DNA of 64,000 bases. Source: Chenopodium formosanum (lineage: Eukaryota > Streptophyta > Magnoliopsida > Caryophyllales > Amaranthaceae). The stretch is from the NCBI GenBank assembly GCA_024500155.1, contig CM044877.1:77240001-77304000 (forward strand), in the 5' to 3' direction. The position numbers and the translations under genes were made by a program. Under the pieces are notes generated by a model that was given only the letters and a program-made list of their open reading frames with translations, did no database searches and was not told where the DNA came from. Each line of letters begins with the position of its first letter. Positions within the stretch are counted from its first letter, which is position 1. Below, piece by piece: positions 12,261 through 24,506 of this stretch.

Positions 12261-15085
12261 CACAGAACTGGCTATTTCAAAAATACCAACAATATATAAG
12301 AATTTGAAACACACATACTGTGTTAGAAAGTCTATTATAGAATCACAACCAATTTATGCATCACAGTAGGCAACCATCACCAAACTAAATTTCATTTTAA
12401 AAGCTACTATGTTAGGACTATTCATTATAATGATAAAACACATATTGGACACATAAGTCGATTTGTTTATAATAATTGTTTGCAGGTATTCTAGTTTTTT
12501 TTTTTTTTCGGTTTATAGCATTTGCTCTATAACAAAACAAGCTACTTGGCTATAATATGGTTGATAAACACACTGATTGCAAAGCTTAATACCTAACTCA
12601 GTTAAATAAGCTAGTATCCAAAAAAATTTTCACTTTTTAACAACGATAAAGAGGAACTTAGCATTATTTATTCTGAAAGTAACATACAAATGGTGGACAA
12701 ACCTATGACTAAATAATTACTAATTCAACTCAATTTGGCAAGCATAATAACAACAATTAGGTTAATAAATCATGGGAAGTATAAAACTGATTAAGGAACT
12801 GCACAGTATAAATATAAACCACTGGTAAATGAATAACCATTTATCTTAATTAATCCATCTTTTATAGGATCGTTTTTTCATACCAACACAGAATTAATGT
12901 TAAATTGCAAAAGATACCTTTTTTCTACAATAGCATGGACAATAACAATAGCGAAATCACATAAAACAGCTAGCATTTCGACAAAAGATACCTTTTTCTA
13001 CATATATAGTATCCAATGATTTATAATAAATGCTATGATGTTTGCATATGCATAAATTGGCAATAAGTTAGCAAATTATTGGGTCTTAAATTGACTGTAA
13101 ATTTCAAATAAAGAAATTGAAAGGTATATGGTCTCTTCATACCTGACAGTGGACTGAGCCAAGGAATGTGACAGCAACGTTGTCGTTGAACAATTAATTA
13201 TTCTACTGAGCTCCTTCTCCTTGCTTCTTTAGATTAATAGTCTAGCTTATGATGTTAATTTGAGCTCAATTGTAGCAATGAATTTATAGGGACCTCAATT
13301 TACTGGAAGCTTAGCAAAGGGTACTCTATTCAAAGTTACTGTGTGGCTAAATAGTGGTCTGCTGTTTTTTTTTGCTTAAAATCAGCATTCAATGCTCCTA
13401 GTTTGTCTAAGATGATTTTTTGTGATATGTAGGCTGTACTTTAACTGGCTTATCTTATGATGTGCTTGCATACTTTCTTTTGTTGGATATAGAATTGTAC
13501 TTATGCGTTTTAGAGGAAGTTACGTTTAATTTGCATTGTCTACAAATTATCGTTAAAATACGTGACTCGTCAAGAGTATACGCTAATTAGCAAATTACAA
13601 TTTATTATTCTAATTACCTTACAATATAAGATTGATCATGATTAAGTTTAGAAAATTTTTGCTTATCATTTAGTCATATTTTTTGCTATATTTCATCGAA
13701 AAATACAAGGTCATTTAACTGGACTACACAAAGACAAATATACCGCCGGGAATTTTAAACTATGCTAACCTAATAAACTCAGTTGCATTAAGTTTCGTTG
13801 CAGTTAAATCGAATTGTACTTTAATCTTTTCAAGAAAGCTGTCAAAAACTGACCCTTAATGTAGAATTGATCATGATTTAATTTTCAGATTTTGTGCTAA
13901 TCATTTATTCATATTTCTTGCATTATATCATCGGACGATACGATGCCACTTAATTGAGCTACGAAAACATGACCAGAAATTTTTAACTATGCTAACACAA
14001 TAAGTTCATTTTTATAAATTTCATTGCAGCAAATAAAATTGTACTATAATTTTTTCAAGGAAGCTCTAAGAGTTCATGGTCAAATGGTTTTCCTTAATTC
14101 CCTCCCATTCACCTATTCTGTCTTTTTCCAAAATCCTATAGATATTTATCAGCAAACTCCAACCTAATCTAATCTATATTTCTGTTTGTTTTCATTTTTC
14201 TCTCTCTCTTTTTTTTTTTTCCTTCCTTCAAAACTATGTGGCCTTGTTTGATCATACCATTTAGAAAGTCTGTCATCACACTATTAGGTAATACATGTAA
14301 CATGCCTGGAGCAAGGTAACATTGTCTTAATTGCATTAAACTAAAAGCTATGCACTCAAAGAAAAGTCTGCAGACATATGCATATGCATATACATCTACT
14401 TTATAGAAGCATTGTCTCTTAATTTTTCTAAGCTGACTATTAGTCTTTACATAGAAACAAAAGATTAACTTGCTTTGCAATTCCAGAACTGTAGATTGGT
14501 TGCTATGCAACTGCAGATTAGATAAATACTCTAGCTTGAGCAACTTGAGAATCATTGACTCCTTGGTGTAGCCCTGTACATTAGGTACAACTGTAATTTT
14601 TTGAAACATGGTAGTGCAAGAGTAAATCTTAATTTAGAGCAAAAATAGAATATCTAAAATATTAAAAAAAAAAAAAAAAAGATTCATAACAGAAAGACTA
14701 TTGACAAAGAGAATAAATACCAGTAGTATAGTAAAATATAAGGAGCTAGTGTCTTATTCTCTGATCATATAGTTAACTAATTGCAAGCAGTCTGAGAATG
14801 TCATCAAAAAGTGCAAAACAGAATATGTGAGAAAAATTCCCATGAATCCTTTATATAAATGACTTATTCATACCTGAAAATCACATGACACCTGAAGATG
14901 AATTTCTACACAGTGATCAAAGTGTCCTGCAGCAAAAATCAAGCAGAACTGCATGATTGTGTTGTTACATCAGCAAGTATTTTACTATCAGCTGTTGTAT
15001 CTATACACCACACAGTATAATAAAGGGCATAAGTACTGTAATAAAAACAGCAGGAAGCTATATTTTTTGTTACCTGCTCCTATGG
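12261..15085. other. Helitron internal spacer between the RPA-like and Rep/helicase genes
   Basis: AT-rich, with no supported coding sequence. The 146-codon frame at 14169-14609 lacks any domain and overlaps a T/C-rich run, so it is discounted. Likely holds the promoter and 5' UTR of the RPA-like gene. Confidence 0.45.
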
Positions 15086-18000
15086 CTATACAATTCCAGC
15101 CATTTTGAGAATGTCATAAGATATGACATTTCTGACCTGACCAGAATGTTCCTGATCATCTTGTGATTCAGTAATTACACTGACATTAGCTGCCTTTTGA
15201 GCCCGCGAAAGTGCAACATATAGCTGTCCATGCGAAAAGCATGATCGTGGGAGATAGATTGCAACCCTACTAAGTGTTTGTCCTTGTGAGATTAGGAAAG
15301 AAGCGCTTGCATAATAACTGTGTTCCATTGCACAGGCCCGATGATGGTAAAAGATTTCGCAGCAAAATCACAGGACTATTTATCTTCAATACAAGTTCAT
15401 GAGGGCTCATGCCTCCAGGGCAAAGCTTATTTATGAACTCAACAGGATAAATAGAGCAGTTATCATCAATTACTGAATCATAGCTCCTATATGTGACCAC
15501 CTCACCTGGATACTTATGAATCAATACTGCATTTATAACATCTACATCTTCATTCATTGGCGTTAATATAGCTCTTGTTGTAAAGATATCTTCACTAAAT
15601 GGAGGCATATCCATTTTAGGAAATGCAGCTAAAGTCAGATGCACATTCTGTGGCACATCAGCATCACGAGGCAAACTAAGCATATGCTGGATCCATTTTT
15701 GATGCACATATCCATTTTTGATGCACATTCTAGGAAATGCAGCTAAAGTCAGATGCACATATCCATTTTTGATGGCAATTCAATATATGCATTTTCACTT
15801 TCCTGCAGCTGGCCATTTCCAAGAGCCAATAAAAATGAAGCATATGCTGGATCATGCCTAGCTCGAATGTTCTCTGTTAGCTTGAATTTTATCAGCTTTG
15901 GCCACAAATCAGAACAAACTAAGCTTGCTGCGACTGCTTCTCGTCGGGTTTTTCGTGGCACAACAGGTAATACTTGCCTGAAATCCCCTCCAAATACGAC
16001 AATTTTCCCACCAAACAGCAGCTCTGGGTTGCATATATCCCTAAGCAAGACATCAAGAGACTCGACATTCTCTTTTTTTGCCATTGAGGCTTCATCCCAA
16101 ATAATGAGTGTAGTTTCTCTGAGTAATGCAGCAAGACTCCCCTGCTTAGGTACATTGCATGCAAGAGATTCATTAGTATCCAAGGGAATTTTGAAACGAG
16201 AATGTGCAGTCCTTCCTGAGGGAATGTTAGCTGCAGCTATACCCGATGTTGCCGTTGGCAGGACAATTTTATTCATCAGCCTTATTTCTGCATACAATGC
16301 ATTATATAAAAAGGTTTTTCCTGTTCCACCAGGTCCATCAATAAAAAATGCTCCATCTTTTGTGTGGTAACATAATCCATGATGACATCAAATGCCTCTA
16401 GCTGAGCCTGGTTTAATTTCGCTCTGCATTCTAAGCATTGCTGTGGTATTGGAGCATTTAATGCATCTTCAATATCTTTTGTCCTCTGTATCTCATCATC
16501 ATCTGCATCTATTAAATGGTCTAGTCCAAATACAGCAAGTGAACTTCCCATAGACTCGACTAACCATTCAAGTGATTTTACAGTAAGATGTCTGACTTTA
16601 GCTGGATTAGAAGCATGCTTATGTCTAAAATCTTCAGACAAGAAATCATAATATTTCATCCATAGAGAAAGAGGGTCGCTAGGCTGACAAAAGATAAGTA
16701 TAGTAGCAAAAAGCTTGCGAATTGCATGGGGCATTTGAACAGCACAACCTTCCTGTAAACATAAATCAACCGAATTATCTTCCTCCAACAATCCAAGCTT
16801 CAATGCAGCCTGCTGAAATGTACTACACAGTTGACCATTTACTGTTTGCAGTGCTTCAAATGATGTAGGCCCCCTAACATTGTGGAGCAACAACCTCAGA
16901 AAATACCTCTCACCTTCAGATGGTCCAACAAATGCCAATCTTCCAATGCTAATCTTTTTGTTCTGCCTTTTGTTCCAGCGCTTAGTTGATGCATTCCATG
17001 TATAGTGCTCACAGAACTCATTATACAGCCATGTTGCTGCAGAGCCTAGCTTAGCATTCATGTTAAAAAATTCTGTTAGGCAAGTTCTTGAACGCTTATC
17101 ATCTGACACCACTGATGTTAGTCACTCATAAGGCCTAACATTGATAGTTTGTGAGTTAGGTAGATGTACAGGAAGAGGCATAACTGGAGGATGCATCTCA
17201 TGAAGATCAAAGCCAAATAATCTCCAAGCAGCTTCACAGGGTGAAACCCATCTACCAGACTGATATTGCTGTATTTCATCATGAACAGGTATGTCATCTC
17301 CAGATTGCACAACATTAAAAGATATCTTATCATGCCCCTTATAGACATACTTATATAAGTACTTAACTGCTGATATTGTTGAACAAACCTCGACATTTAA
17401 ATGGCAATCAAAATAAGATAATAAATAGGGGTTATATGGAATGACCCATCTATTATCCATGGGAGTTTTTCGAACAGTGACTATCTCTCCTGAATTCTGT
17501 CTTCGATACAGTGGATATCCATCTGAGTTATTTTTTGTCTCATCAGAATATTTTTTAGGATAACCATACTTGCAATGACATGGGCTCTCTTTGTGCTTCA
17601 TGCAGGGACACTCTGGATTAAGGTGACCACATGGACCGTGCATCATATGCTTAAGTACGGTTTTCCTTAGATAGCTATTGCTAACAGGAGGTATTTCAGC
17701 ACACACAAATTTGTCATAGTCAGCAGGGCATTTGATCTTATACTCTGACTTCAAAATGATGAGAAAATGGGCATGTGGTAAGCCTCTTTTTTGAAACTCA
17801 ATAACATAGATCATTGCTGCGACCTCCCCAAACACGTTCTTTTTTTTAATCAAGTGTTTCAAAGCAAGCACTTTTGCTCTAAAGACTCTTGCAACTATAT
17901 CCGGTCTATTCTGTGCTTCTTCTCCAACAGCAAGTTGTTCTTTGATTTCAGGCCAATTAGCATTACATGTCATTGTCACAAATAAATCTGGCTTCCCAAA

Positions 18001-19428
18001 TCTCTGAACTAATGACATAGCATTTAGATATCTCTTCTTTAAATCCCGAGGTCCACCAATAAATGTTGGAGGTAAGATCACTCTGCGTCCAACATTTGCT
18101 GCACAATCTTCTCCAGTTTCAATAGTATCAAGTATTCCTTGATAAAGATCAGCTCTTATAGTTTGCTGATTTTTATGAAAAAAATCCAAACGCGTATTTT
18201 CCACCTTCACATACATATCAACAATATACTGTTGGAAGCATCTCCCTGCTCTAAGCAGCATATTATTGGGGCGACACTGAAGTTTGTAGGCATAGTATTC
18301 CCTAGCTGAAATTTGCCTATCAGATTTTGATGAAGCTCCATTAGCACCTATACACAAAACAACAACAGATAAGCTAAGCAACACATAATCTACAGTATAT
18401 ACCCCATCAAAATACTACAATTTTACCTATACCCTATTCAAGTGCTGCATTTTTTTCAATAGCCTCTCAGTCACCCAAGTGATTCATCCTATACCTAGTA
18501 TCCTGTAGTTTTCTTTAAAAAAACAAACATCTAGTATTCCTATAAAAGGCATCAATAGCGGAAGATACTTACGTCTGGCCTCCTCTTCCAACAAATCTTC
18601 AGTAGAATGTACAATGCATGAAGAAACAGGATCTGGTTGAGTCTGCAGCTGCTGTTCTCCACCCTTAGACATTTTTTTAAGACCCTGAGTCCAACCATAG
18701 TCACCATAGGGAAAAAGTAGTGGATACTGCAATGGATCGTAACATCCATAATAATGCATGATCCTATGAGATGAATCTTTTTTCCCTGTAACCAAAATGT
18801 GAAGACTTTCTGATTCACTTGAAGAAGTGTTCTCTGGCCAGATGACAGCAACTTCATCTGTGGACGGAGCATTGTAAACGCGCTGATCTGGTACTGTTGT
18901 CTTATTAAGCATAATCTCTGTAGACTCAGTAATTGAAATGTCTTTTAGTGATCGAAAAAACCTAGCATAAGGATTTAGTTCAGTAACTTTCATAAGAATA
19001 GCCAAGACATCTTTCCTTAGCTTTGGAAAACAACGCAAACGTTTCTCAGCTTCAACCTGACCATCGTAAAAATAAAGCTGCATATATTTTGGCCCCTTAT
19101 CTCCAGGAATCAAACCAGAAAGGTTATGATAGATTTGCCCATGCAATTTAAACACATAGATTCCCTTTTTTTTCTTGGCATCAGTTTTGCCACCCAATGA
19201 TGTGAAAGCAAACATATTGTTATATAACCTTATATATCTCCTGAAATGCTTTGCATCCTCCTCCATAGAAGTGAACAGCCTCACCAATTCAGGAGGATGT
19301 TCATTTGCTGCAATCTTAACTTCACCATCACAGCAGCAGAAATGTAGCGTCTCAAAGGCAAATTTAAGCGCCCTACACTTGCAGCATCGAGTTGGCTGGG
19401 GAAGTTTATAGGCCTCTGCAGGTAGTTT
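15086..19428 (-). pseudogene. Helitron Rep/helicase (HUH endonuclease plus PIF1-like helicase), multiply broken
   Basis: The main pieces are 19428-18573 and 18347-15086, split by a GT-AG intron that joins in frame. The N-terminal part has a cysteine cluster (CCKCRALKF, FCCC). The Rep domain shows the HUH motif in KRGLPHAHFLI and the tyrosine region YLYKYVYKGHD. The helicase has Walker A (GPGGTGKT), a DEAS-type Walker B (IIWDEAS), GGDFRQVLP, and the C-terminal SHGQLYVALSRA. Lesions seen are an in-frame TGA at 17122-17124, a one-base frameshift just before Walker A (about 16340-16400), a 114-bp in-frame duplication at about 15.62-15.76 kb, and a junction near 15330. At that junction the motif normally read as INKAQGQT is reduced to ISQGQT, with loss of the preceding segment and a frame change. 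Candidate 5' exons (19601-19540, 19950-19860, ATG at 20035) do not join cleanly in frame, which is either my misreading or further decay. Confidence 0.88.
15617..15760. repeat. 114-bp tandem duplication inside the helicase remnant
   Basis: A 30-bp sequence (TAGGAAATGCAGCTAAAGTC and onward) occurs exactly at 15617-15646 and 15731-15760, offset 114 bp. A phrase TCCATTTTTGATG is also repeated inside. The offset is a multiple of three, so the reading frame is kept across the copies. Confidence 0.85.
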
Positions 19429-20630
19429 CTGGCCAATCACAGCATCAGGGACCTCTGCTCACCACAGCATATATTGAATTAATGAATTCAAAAGGCAACA
19501 CACAACAAAGACTGTAAATCTGAGACTAAATGCAATTACTCATGACAGGATGCCTTGTGCGCGGTATCTTTGCACCCTTAGCAGCAGGTTGTGCCTGAAT
19601 CCTAGAACAAGTAATTCACATGATGAGAATCATTTTTTTTTTTTGCTTGTCAATGGGCTTGAGCAGCCACTCTACACAGTTCATAGTTTACATAAAGCTA
19701 CTTATGATGCTGCATATCCTGTCTACATAATTTTTGGTGAATACAGAGCTTATAGAGAATGATTCAACTCCAAGGTAAAAGCATTGTAATTTAAACAGCT
19801 AACAACCTTAAAATGAAGGTAAAAAAAAAATTCATTTTAAGTGCATATCTATGATATACCTTTCTATTTTACTCTGAGTTTCTGTTTGTAAATTCCTTAA
19901 GCGTTTGGTATTGTATCCACCCGAAGATGATGGTTCTCGTAAAAATCGATCTACAATCATTTGTCATATAAAGGTTACAAAAAACACTACAACGCTATTC
20001 TAACAAACTGAAGACATATTAGAGCACTTACTCATATCTGAACTAATACGTTGGTTCTATCTACTCAAAACCATAACCTTTAAGTGTAGCTACGTCTAAG
20101 AATCCCATGAAACAGATAGCTGCAACAAAACAATAACCTTACTAAACAAATGAATAGGAAAGCAATACTAACCAACGAAATATTTTCATATGCGTTTAGC
20201 TCTAACATGATATAATAATCTGTAAGAGTAAATTATTTGCGGAATCCATATGAAAATAGAGCTAAACGCATTGTATAAGCAGACATATAGTTAAACTCAG
20301 ATACTGCAAAGTAGCATACTACAATAACATGTAAAGGCAAATCGATTACCAAATCCATACGAAAACAAACCTAGCTGCATTATACAGACAAATTCAGATG
20401 CATAGTCCACACAAGCAAGGGAATCACCAGAGTCATTACATTACATAACTGACTATATAGCTAAACCTAAAGTCCTAGCTATTATTTCCAAACAGAAGGT
20501 GATACATGATTAGTTCCTACACATACCCGACACCATAAACTACTAAAGCAACACAACCTAATACCCCAGCAAAAGAAGCAAGACAAAAGACATGCACCAC
20601 CCTCTATTTTCACTCCTAAACTTAGCCTAT

Positions 20631-21629
20631 CTAGTCCCTCAGGAACTTTGCACGCTTGAAGCAGCCTTTGAAATCTTCTGGCACCGGAAATACTGAGTGC
20701 ATTTCACAACCAGCACCAGCAATAGCATCTGTCTCTACATAAATGTGGCGCAAGAGACGCTTCTTAGGAGGCAGAACAGGTGGGATGGATACGGGCACCT
20801 GAAATTCCTGACCAAGAGGAGTGAGACAGTCCTGCTCAACAAGCACTGTAGAGGGTTCAAGCTGCTCTTTAATTCCCAATACACGCTCCTTCACACTCAA
20901 ATAGCTTTCCCTTTCCAAGGTACACAAAACATCATCAAACCTAGCCGTTGTCACTTTATAGTTAGCATCCACTATCACAAGGTTAAAGACATCGGTGAGG
21001 TAATCGACAACCTTTCTAGCAAGGCTCTGCTTAGCTTCAGCCACTGTTGAGCCATAGTCACTAAACAAGCATCGAAACCCTATGCCATCTCGATGAGGCA
21101 TGATAGTAAACCATGAAGTGTAATGGTTGGCAGAATGCTCAATAGTCTCAATCGGAGTACACCTTATATCAACTGCTCTAAAGATTGCCCTTAAGATAAC
21201 CACAAAATCAACAACTATCTTCTTGTGTTTGTTTCCAAGATCAGTGGGAATATCTTCATGCATGTTGATTTTGGGTTCTTCCCTCTCAATTCGCTCAAGC
21301 TCTTCTTTCTTAAACCAAAATAACTGACCACAACGCTCATACATTTGCTTCCTTAGGTAAGTCACATCTTCAATAACTATCTCATATTTCTTCATGAGAT
21401 CATACACAGCCTTTCTAGCAGCCACCTCACAAGACTCTTCTATACTCTTAGTATACCCACCAATGTAAACAGAAGCGATGGGACCACAGTCTGTCTTAAC
21501 AACCACACAAGCAATGCTTCCAGGTTTATCAACAAATTGGTAATCTGGATCAGGGAAATTCAAATAACTGGTAATCTGCTTCAAGAGAGGACGGAAAGGC
21601 ATCACTACTTGTGTGGGTGGTAAATCCAT
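20631..21629 (-). CDS. protein with two dsRNA-binding-like repeats (332 aa), possible Helitron passenger
   Basis: The ATG at 21629 follows a probable acceptor (TTTACAG at 21639-21633), so a 5' UTR intron is likely; the stop is TAG at 20631-20633. Two similar blocks are seen. Around residues 20-85 it reads YLNFPDPDY then SVYIGGYTKS and AARKAVYDLMKKY. Around 170-240 it reads SWFTIMPHRDG then STVAEAKQSLARKVVDYL. The pattern of a beta sheet followed by an Ala/Lys helix resembles a double-stranded RNA-binding fold, but the classic KKxAK motif is not exact, so this is inference. The C-terminal third is proline-containing and basic, with no domain I know. It lies upstream of the Helitron Rep/helicase on the same strand and shows no stop or frameshift, so it may be cargo or a neighbouring gene. 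Confidence 0.55.
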   Translation of the reverse strand: MDLPPTQVVMPFRPLLKQITSYLNFPDPDYQFVDKPGSIACVVVKTDCGPIASVYIGGYTKSIEESCEVAARKAVYDLMKKYEIVIEDVTYLRKQMYERCGQLFWFKKEELERIEREEPKINMHEDIPTDLGNKHKKIVVDFVVILRAIFRAVDIRCTPIETIEHSANHYTSWFTIMPHRDGIGFRCLFSDYGSTVAEAKQSLARKVVDYLTDVFNLVIVDANYKVTTARFDDVLCTLERESYLSVKERVLGIKEQLEPSTVLVEQDCLTPLGQEFQVPVSIPPVLPPKKRLLRHIYVETDAIAGAGCEMHSVFPVPEDFKGCFKRAKFLRD

Positions 21630-21737
21630 CACCTGTAAATAGGGGGAAACTCTTAATTTAAGTGTATAGTAACAAACATTACAATACAGGACATACATGC
21701 AAATGAAGGTGATCATTTCCCTAACAGCAGCAACCAC

Positions 21738-22788
21738 CTCCTAGACTATACACTCCAACAAATACTCTTTTAAAAAAATGTATACCAACCAAAAGCATCT
21801 ATATAGAAACCAAGAATAGATAACCTAAAGAGTCTACATAACCATACATGACCATACAAACATTTACAATCTTAGACCATAGCCAAGGAAATATATTGAG
21901 CCTCTACACCATGATTCTTACTCTCTGAAAATCCCCCTCCCTTCCTCCCCCCCCCCAAAGCTCTCCAAAAAGCATGACACTATTCACATCACTTGACATC
22001 TAGTAGCTGGTCCCACACCACAACACACACATCCTTTCTACAATATATTAGATCAAAACAGCAAAAAAAAAAAAAGGCAGCCACAAAGGCAGGCCCAATG
22101 CTTATAGATAATGACCATCTATTCTACATAGCAGTATACACAGCAAAGCACAAAGCAATTGCCCCCAAACCAGACAAGCAAAGACAGAACATGCTATCAA
22201 AACAGACTAAACAGCAACAAAAGCAAACACATCACAGCGCATGAATCCAAAAACTATATAAGCTTATTTCGATCAAGCTATGTGTAACCACTACGATATA
22301 ACCACGACAGACAGATAGACAAAGCACCACCAAAACATACACCATCAATACAAGCCACTACTAAATTAACACAGCAGTAAACAAAGCATATATCAAAACT
22401 ATCCAAACACCATCAACCACAAGCAAACAACAACAGCAAACACAAAATATCTATAACCACAAAGGCTATGAATTCTACTATGTCCTTGTCATACTCCTGC
22501 AATGCATAGGAACATCTAATGTCATGGCTAATCACTTGTCTGGCATAGCAAATAACTGGAAGTTCTAGTATGACAGGGTCCATACAATGCTGGTGGTTAA
22601 GCGAAAACCACATCAGGAAGACTATATAGCTTGTAAATATGTCGCAGTAGCTAAGTTACCTGAATATCTCTTGGCTAGAACTAAGGATCTGCTGTATACT
22701 TTTTCTGTCAATCCTGAGTCAAAGCAAAATAGAAACCACTAAACTTCAGAATGCAGAGCACATTCTCTTTTTCTACAGAAACAAGCCT

Positions 22789-22880
<92 letters not shown>

Positions 22881-24506
22881 AGCACCCAAATAACCTGATT
22901 ACAATTTTTCCTCTCTAATCTTAAAAAAAAAAAAAAAAAACTAATAAAAAAAAGGAAAAAAAAAAAAGCTAGCTAAACTCCTACACACTAAGCAACATCA
23001 ATAAGTAACACTCACAACAACACCAATGCCAAAGACCATAGTACATATTCAAAGCTATATATGGATGGTCAAATGACCAAAATAGCAACACATAACTTGA
23101 CTCCTTAAAACAAGGAAGACTATATCATCATAAGCAAGCAACCTCACTAACTCACCTAAGCATAATCAAGCAAACTCACTGACCCAGCCCACTATTGTCC
23201 ATCTCTCCACATCCCTCACCACTGCCATCCTCTTTTTCTTTAATTTTTTTTTTCTTTTGTTACGTTTTTTTTCCAGACATTTTTTTTAAAATAAAAAAGA
23301 TTAACTATACTCAGTTAAAGAACAAGGTGTCCTAATGTGCAAAAAACAACAGATTGCTATCTTTATAATAGGAAACCAACATTCCACACACCGAATTAAT
23401 CACCCCCAAATACATTCACATATGAACCAACAAAAATAAAATTAGAAAACGCTAATTAGAATGGCTAGAATTAACACCCCACACACCTAACAACCACCAT
23501 TAATTTTGGCCATAACTTTTTTTTTTTAATAGAAATTTGTTCATAACTATTACTATTAAATTTGTTCTTCATATATCAATCAACACAAATGAAATCGACA
23601 AACTTTAACTAAAATGGTTATTAGCTATTAACCCGACATCAAAGCACGGCCTAACTCTTCTAACATTTCCAATCCACCACATAAAGGAACCAAACAATCT
23701 CCATACGTGGCAGCCTGATTAAATATAAATAATTGATTCGCTTAAATCTTAAATAATTTTACCATTTTCCTAACAAACTAAATAAAAGGTCAAAAAAAAG
23801 TCAACAACACAGAAACGAAACAATATTCTCAGTGTTCTTCTCCTTTCTTTTTTTTTTTTCCCTTTTTTTTTCTCACAATCAAAAGAACTAACCTCCTTAA
23901 AAGGGAGGGGTAAAAGTGACATTATACATTTTCAGGTTTTTTTTTCCTTTTTTTTTTCCTTTCTTTATTCAAGGGTAAAACCTAAGAGTAATTTACCAAA
24001 AAGGGAGGGGCAAAACCGGCACTACACTATTACTTTGAAATAGTAACACATGTTGTGGCTTTTGAAAGGGTTGTAGATCTAGTTTATAGTCATGTTAAGG
24101 GGGGGGGGGTTGGGGAAGGAAGCAATCTGAATTGATCCAACCCGACCCGAAAGCAATCCGACCCAAAAGGCCGAAACTCAACAGTAGAATAAAGAAACCT
24201 AAGTTTTTTTTTTTTGTTTTTTTTTTATGCTAGAGAGAGGTGAAGACCTCAAAAGAGAAAGTACATCAAAACAAAAGCAACAAAAATAAAACTAACTATA
24301 GTAGCTATATTGATAGTCCTTGGTAGATCCAAAGCACGAGCATCTTCTTCCAGAATTTGCAGCAAGGCATTTGATGACTATAATTCCAATGCTAAATATG
24401 ACATTATATGATAGTTGTTGGTCTCATAATATCCACATTGTTCTACGAACATCCACAGTGTTCTACAGTCTAACAAATTCTTAAAAAAAAACAGGGCTCG
24501 GTGGCC
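21738..24506. other. AT-rich non-coding region with simple repeats
   Basis: No gene is supported. It contains the long (AT)n below, many A/T and C/T runs, and an AAGGGAGGGG phrase at about 23900-23910 and again at about 24001-24010. It probably includes the 5' UTR and promoter of the dsRNA-binding-like ORF and could hide the 5' end of the Helitron. The open frame at 22413-22613 has no recognised domain. Confidence 0.5.
22792..22879. repeat. (AT)n microsatellite, about 43 units
   Basis: Uninterrupted AT dinucleotides over about 88 bp. Likely length-variable and prone to assembly error. Confidence 0.98.

Larger units (their letters stand above)
7029..20035 (-). mobile_element. Helitron, minimum extent; 3' end at 7029, 5' end not located
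   Basis: On the minus strand the element ends with a GC-rich hairpin, a 7-nt spacer and CTAG followed by host T, the canonical Helitron 3' structure. Read leftward it carries the Rep/helicase remnant and then an RPA70-like gene, the standard pair of plant Helitrons. The right limit given is only the most upstream plausible exon of the Rep/helicase gene. The 5' TC terminus should lie further right, possibly beyond the dsRNA-binding-like ORF at 20631-21629, but I found no convincing TC end. Helitrons transpose by rolling circle without target duplication, so there is no TSD to close the case. The Rep/helicase is broken, so any mobility would need a helper in trans. Confidence 0.8.

Noticed and set aside
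15753..16370. 205-codon plus-strand frame
   Set aside because: Antisense to the helicase Walker A/B region, which explains the sequence fully.
19441..20035. Complete 5' exon model for the Helitron Rep/helicase starting at the ATG at 20035
   Set aside because: The first exons join well with each other but run into a TGA before 19440 in the needed frame, so the model was not asserted as coding.
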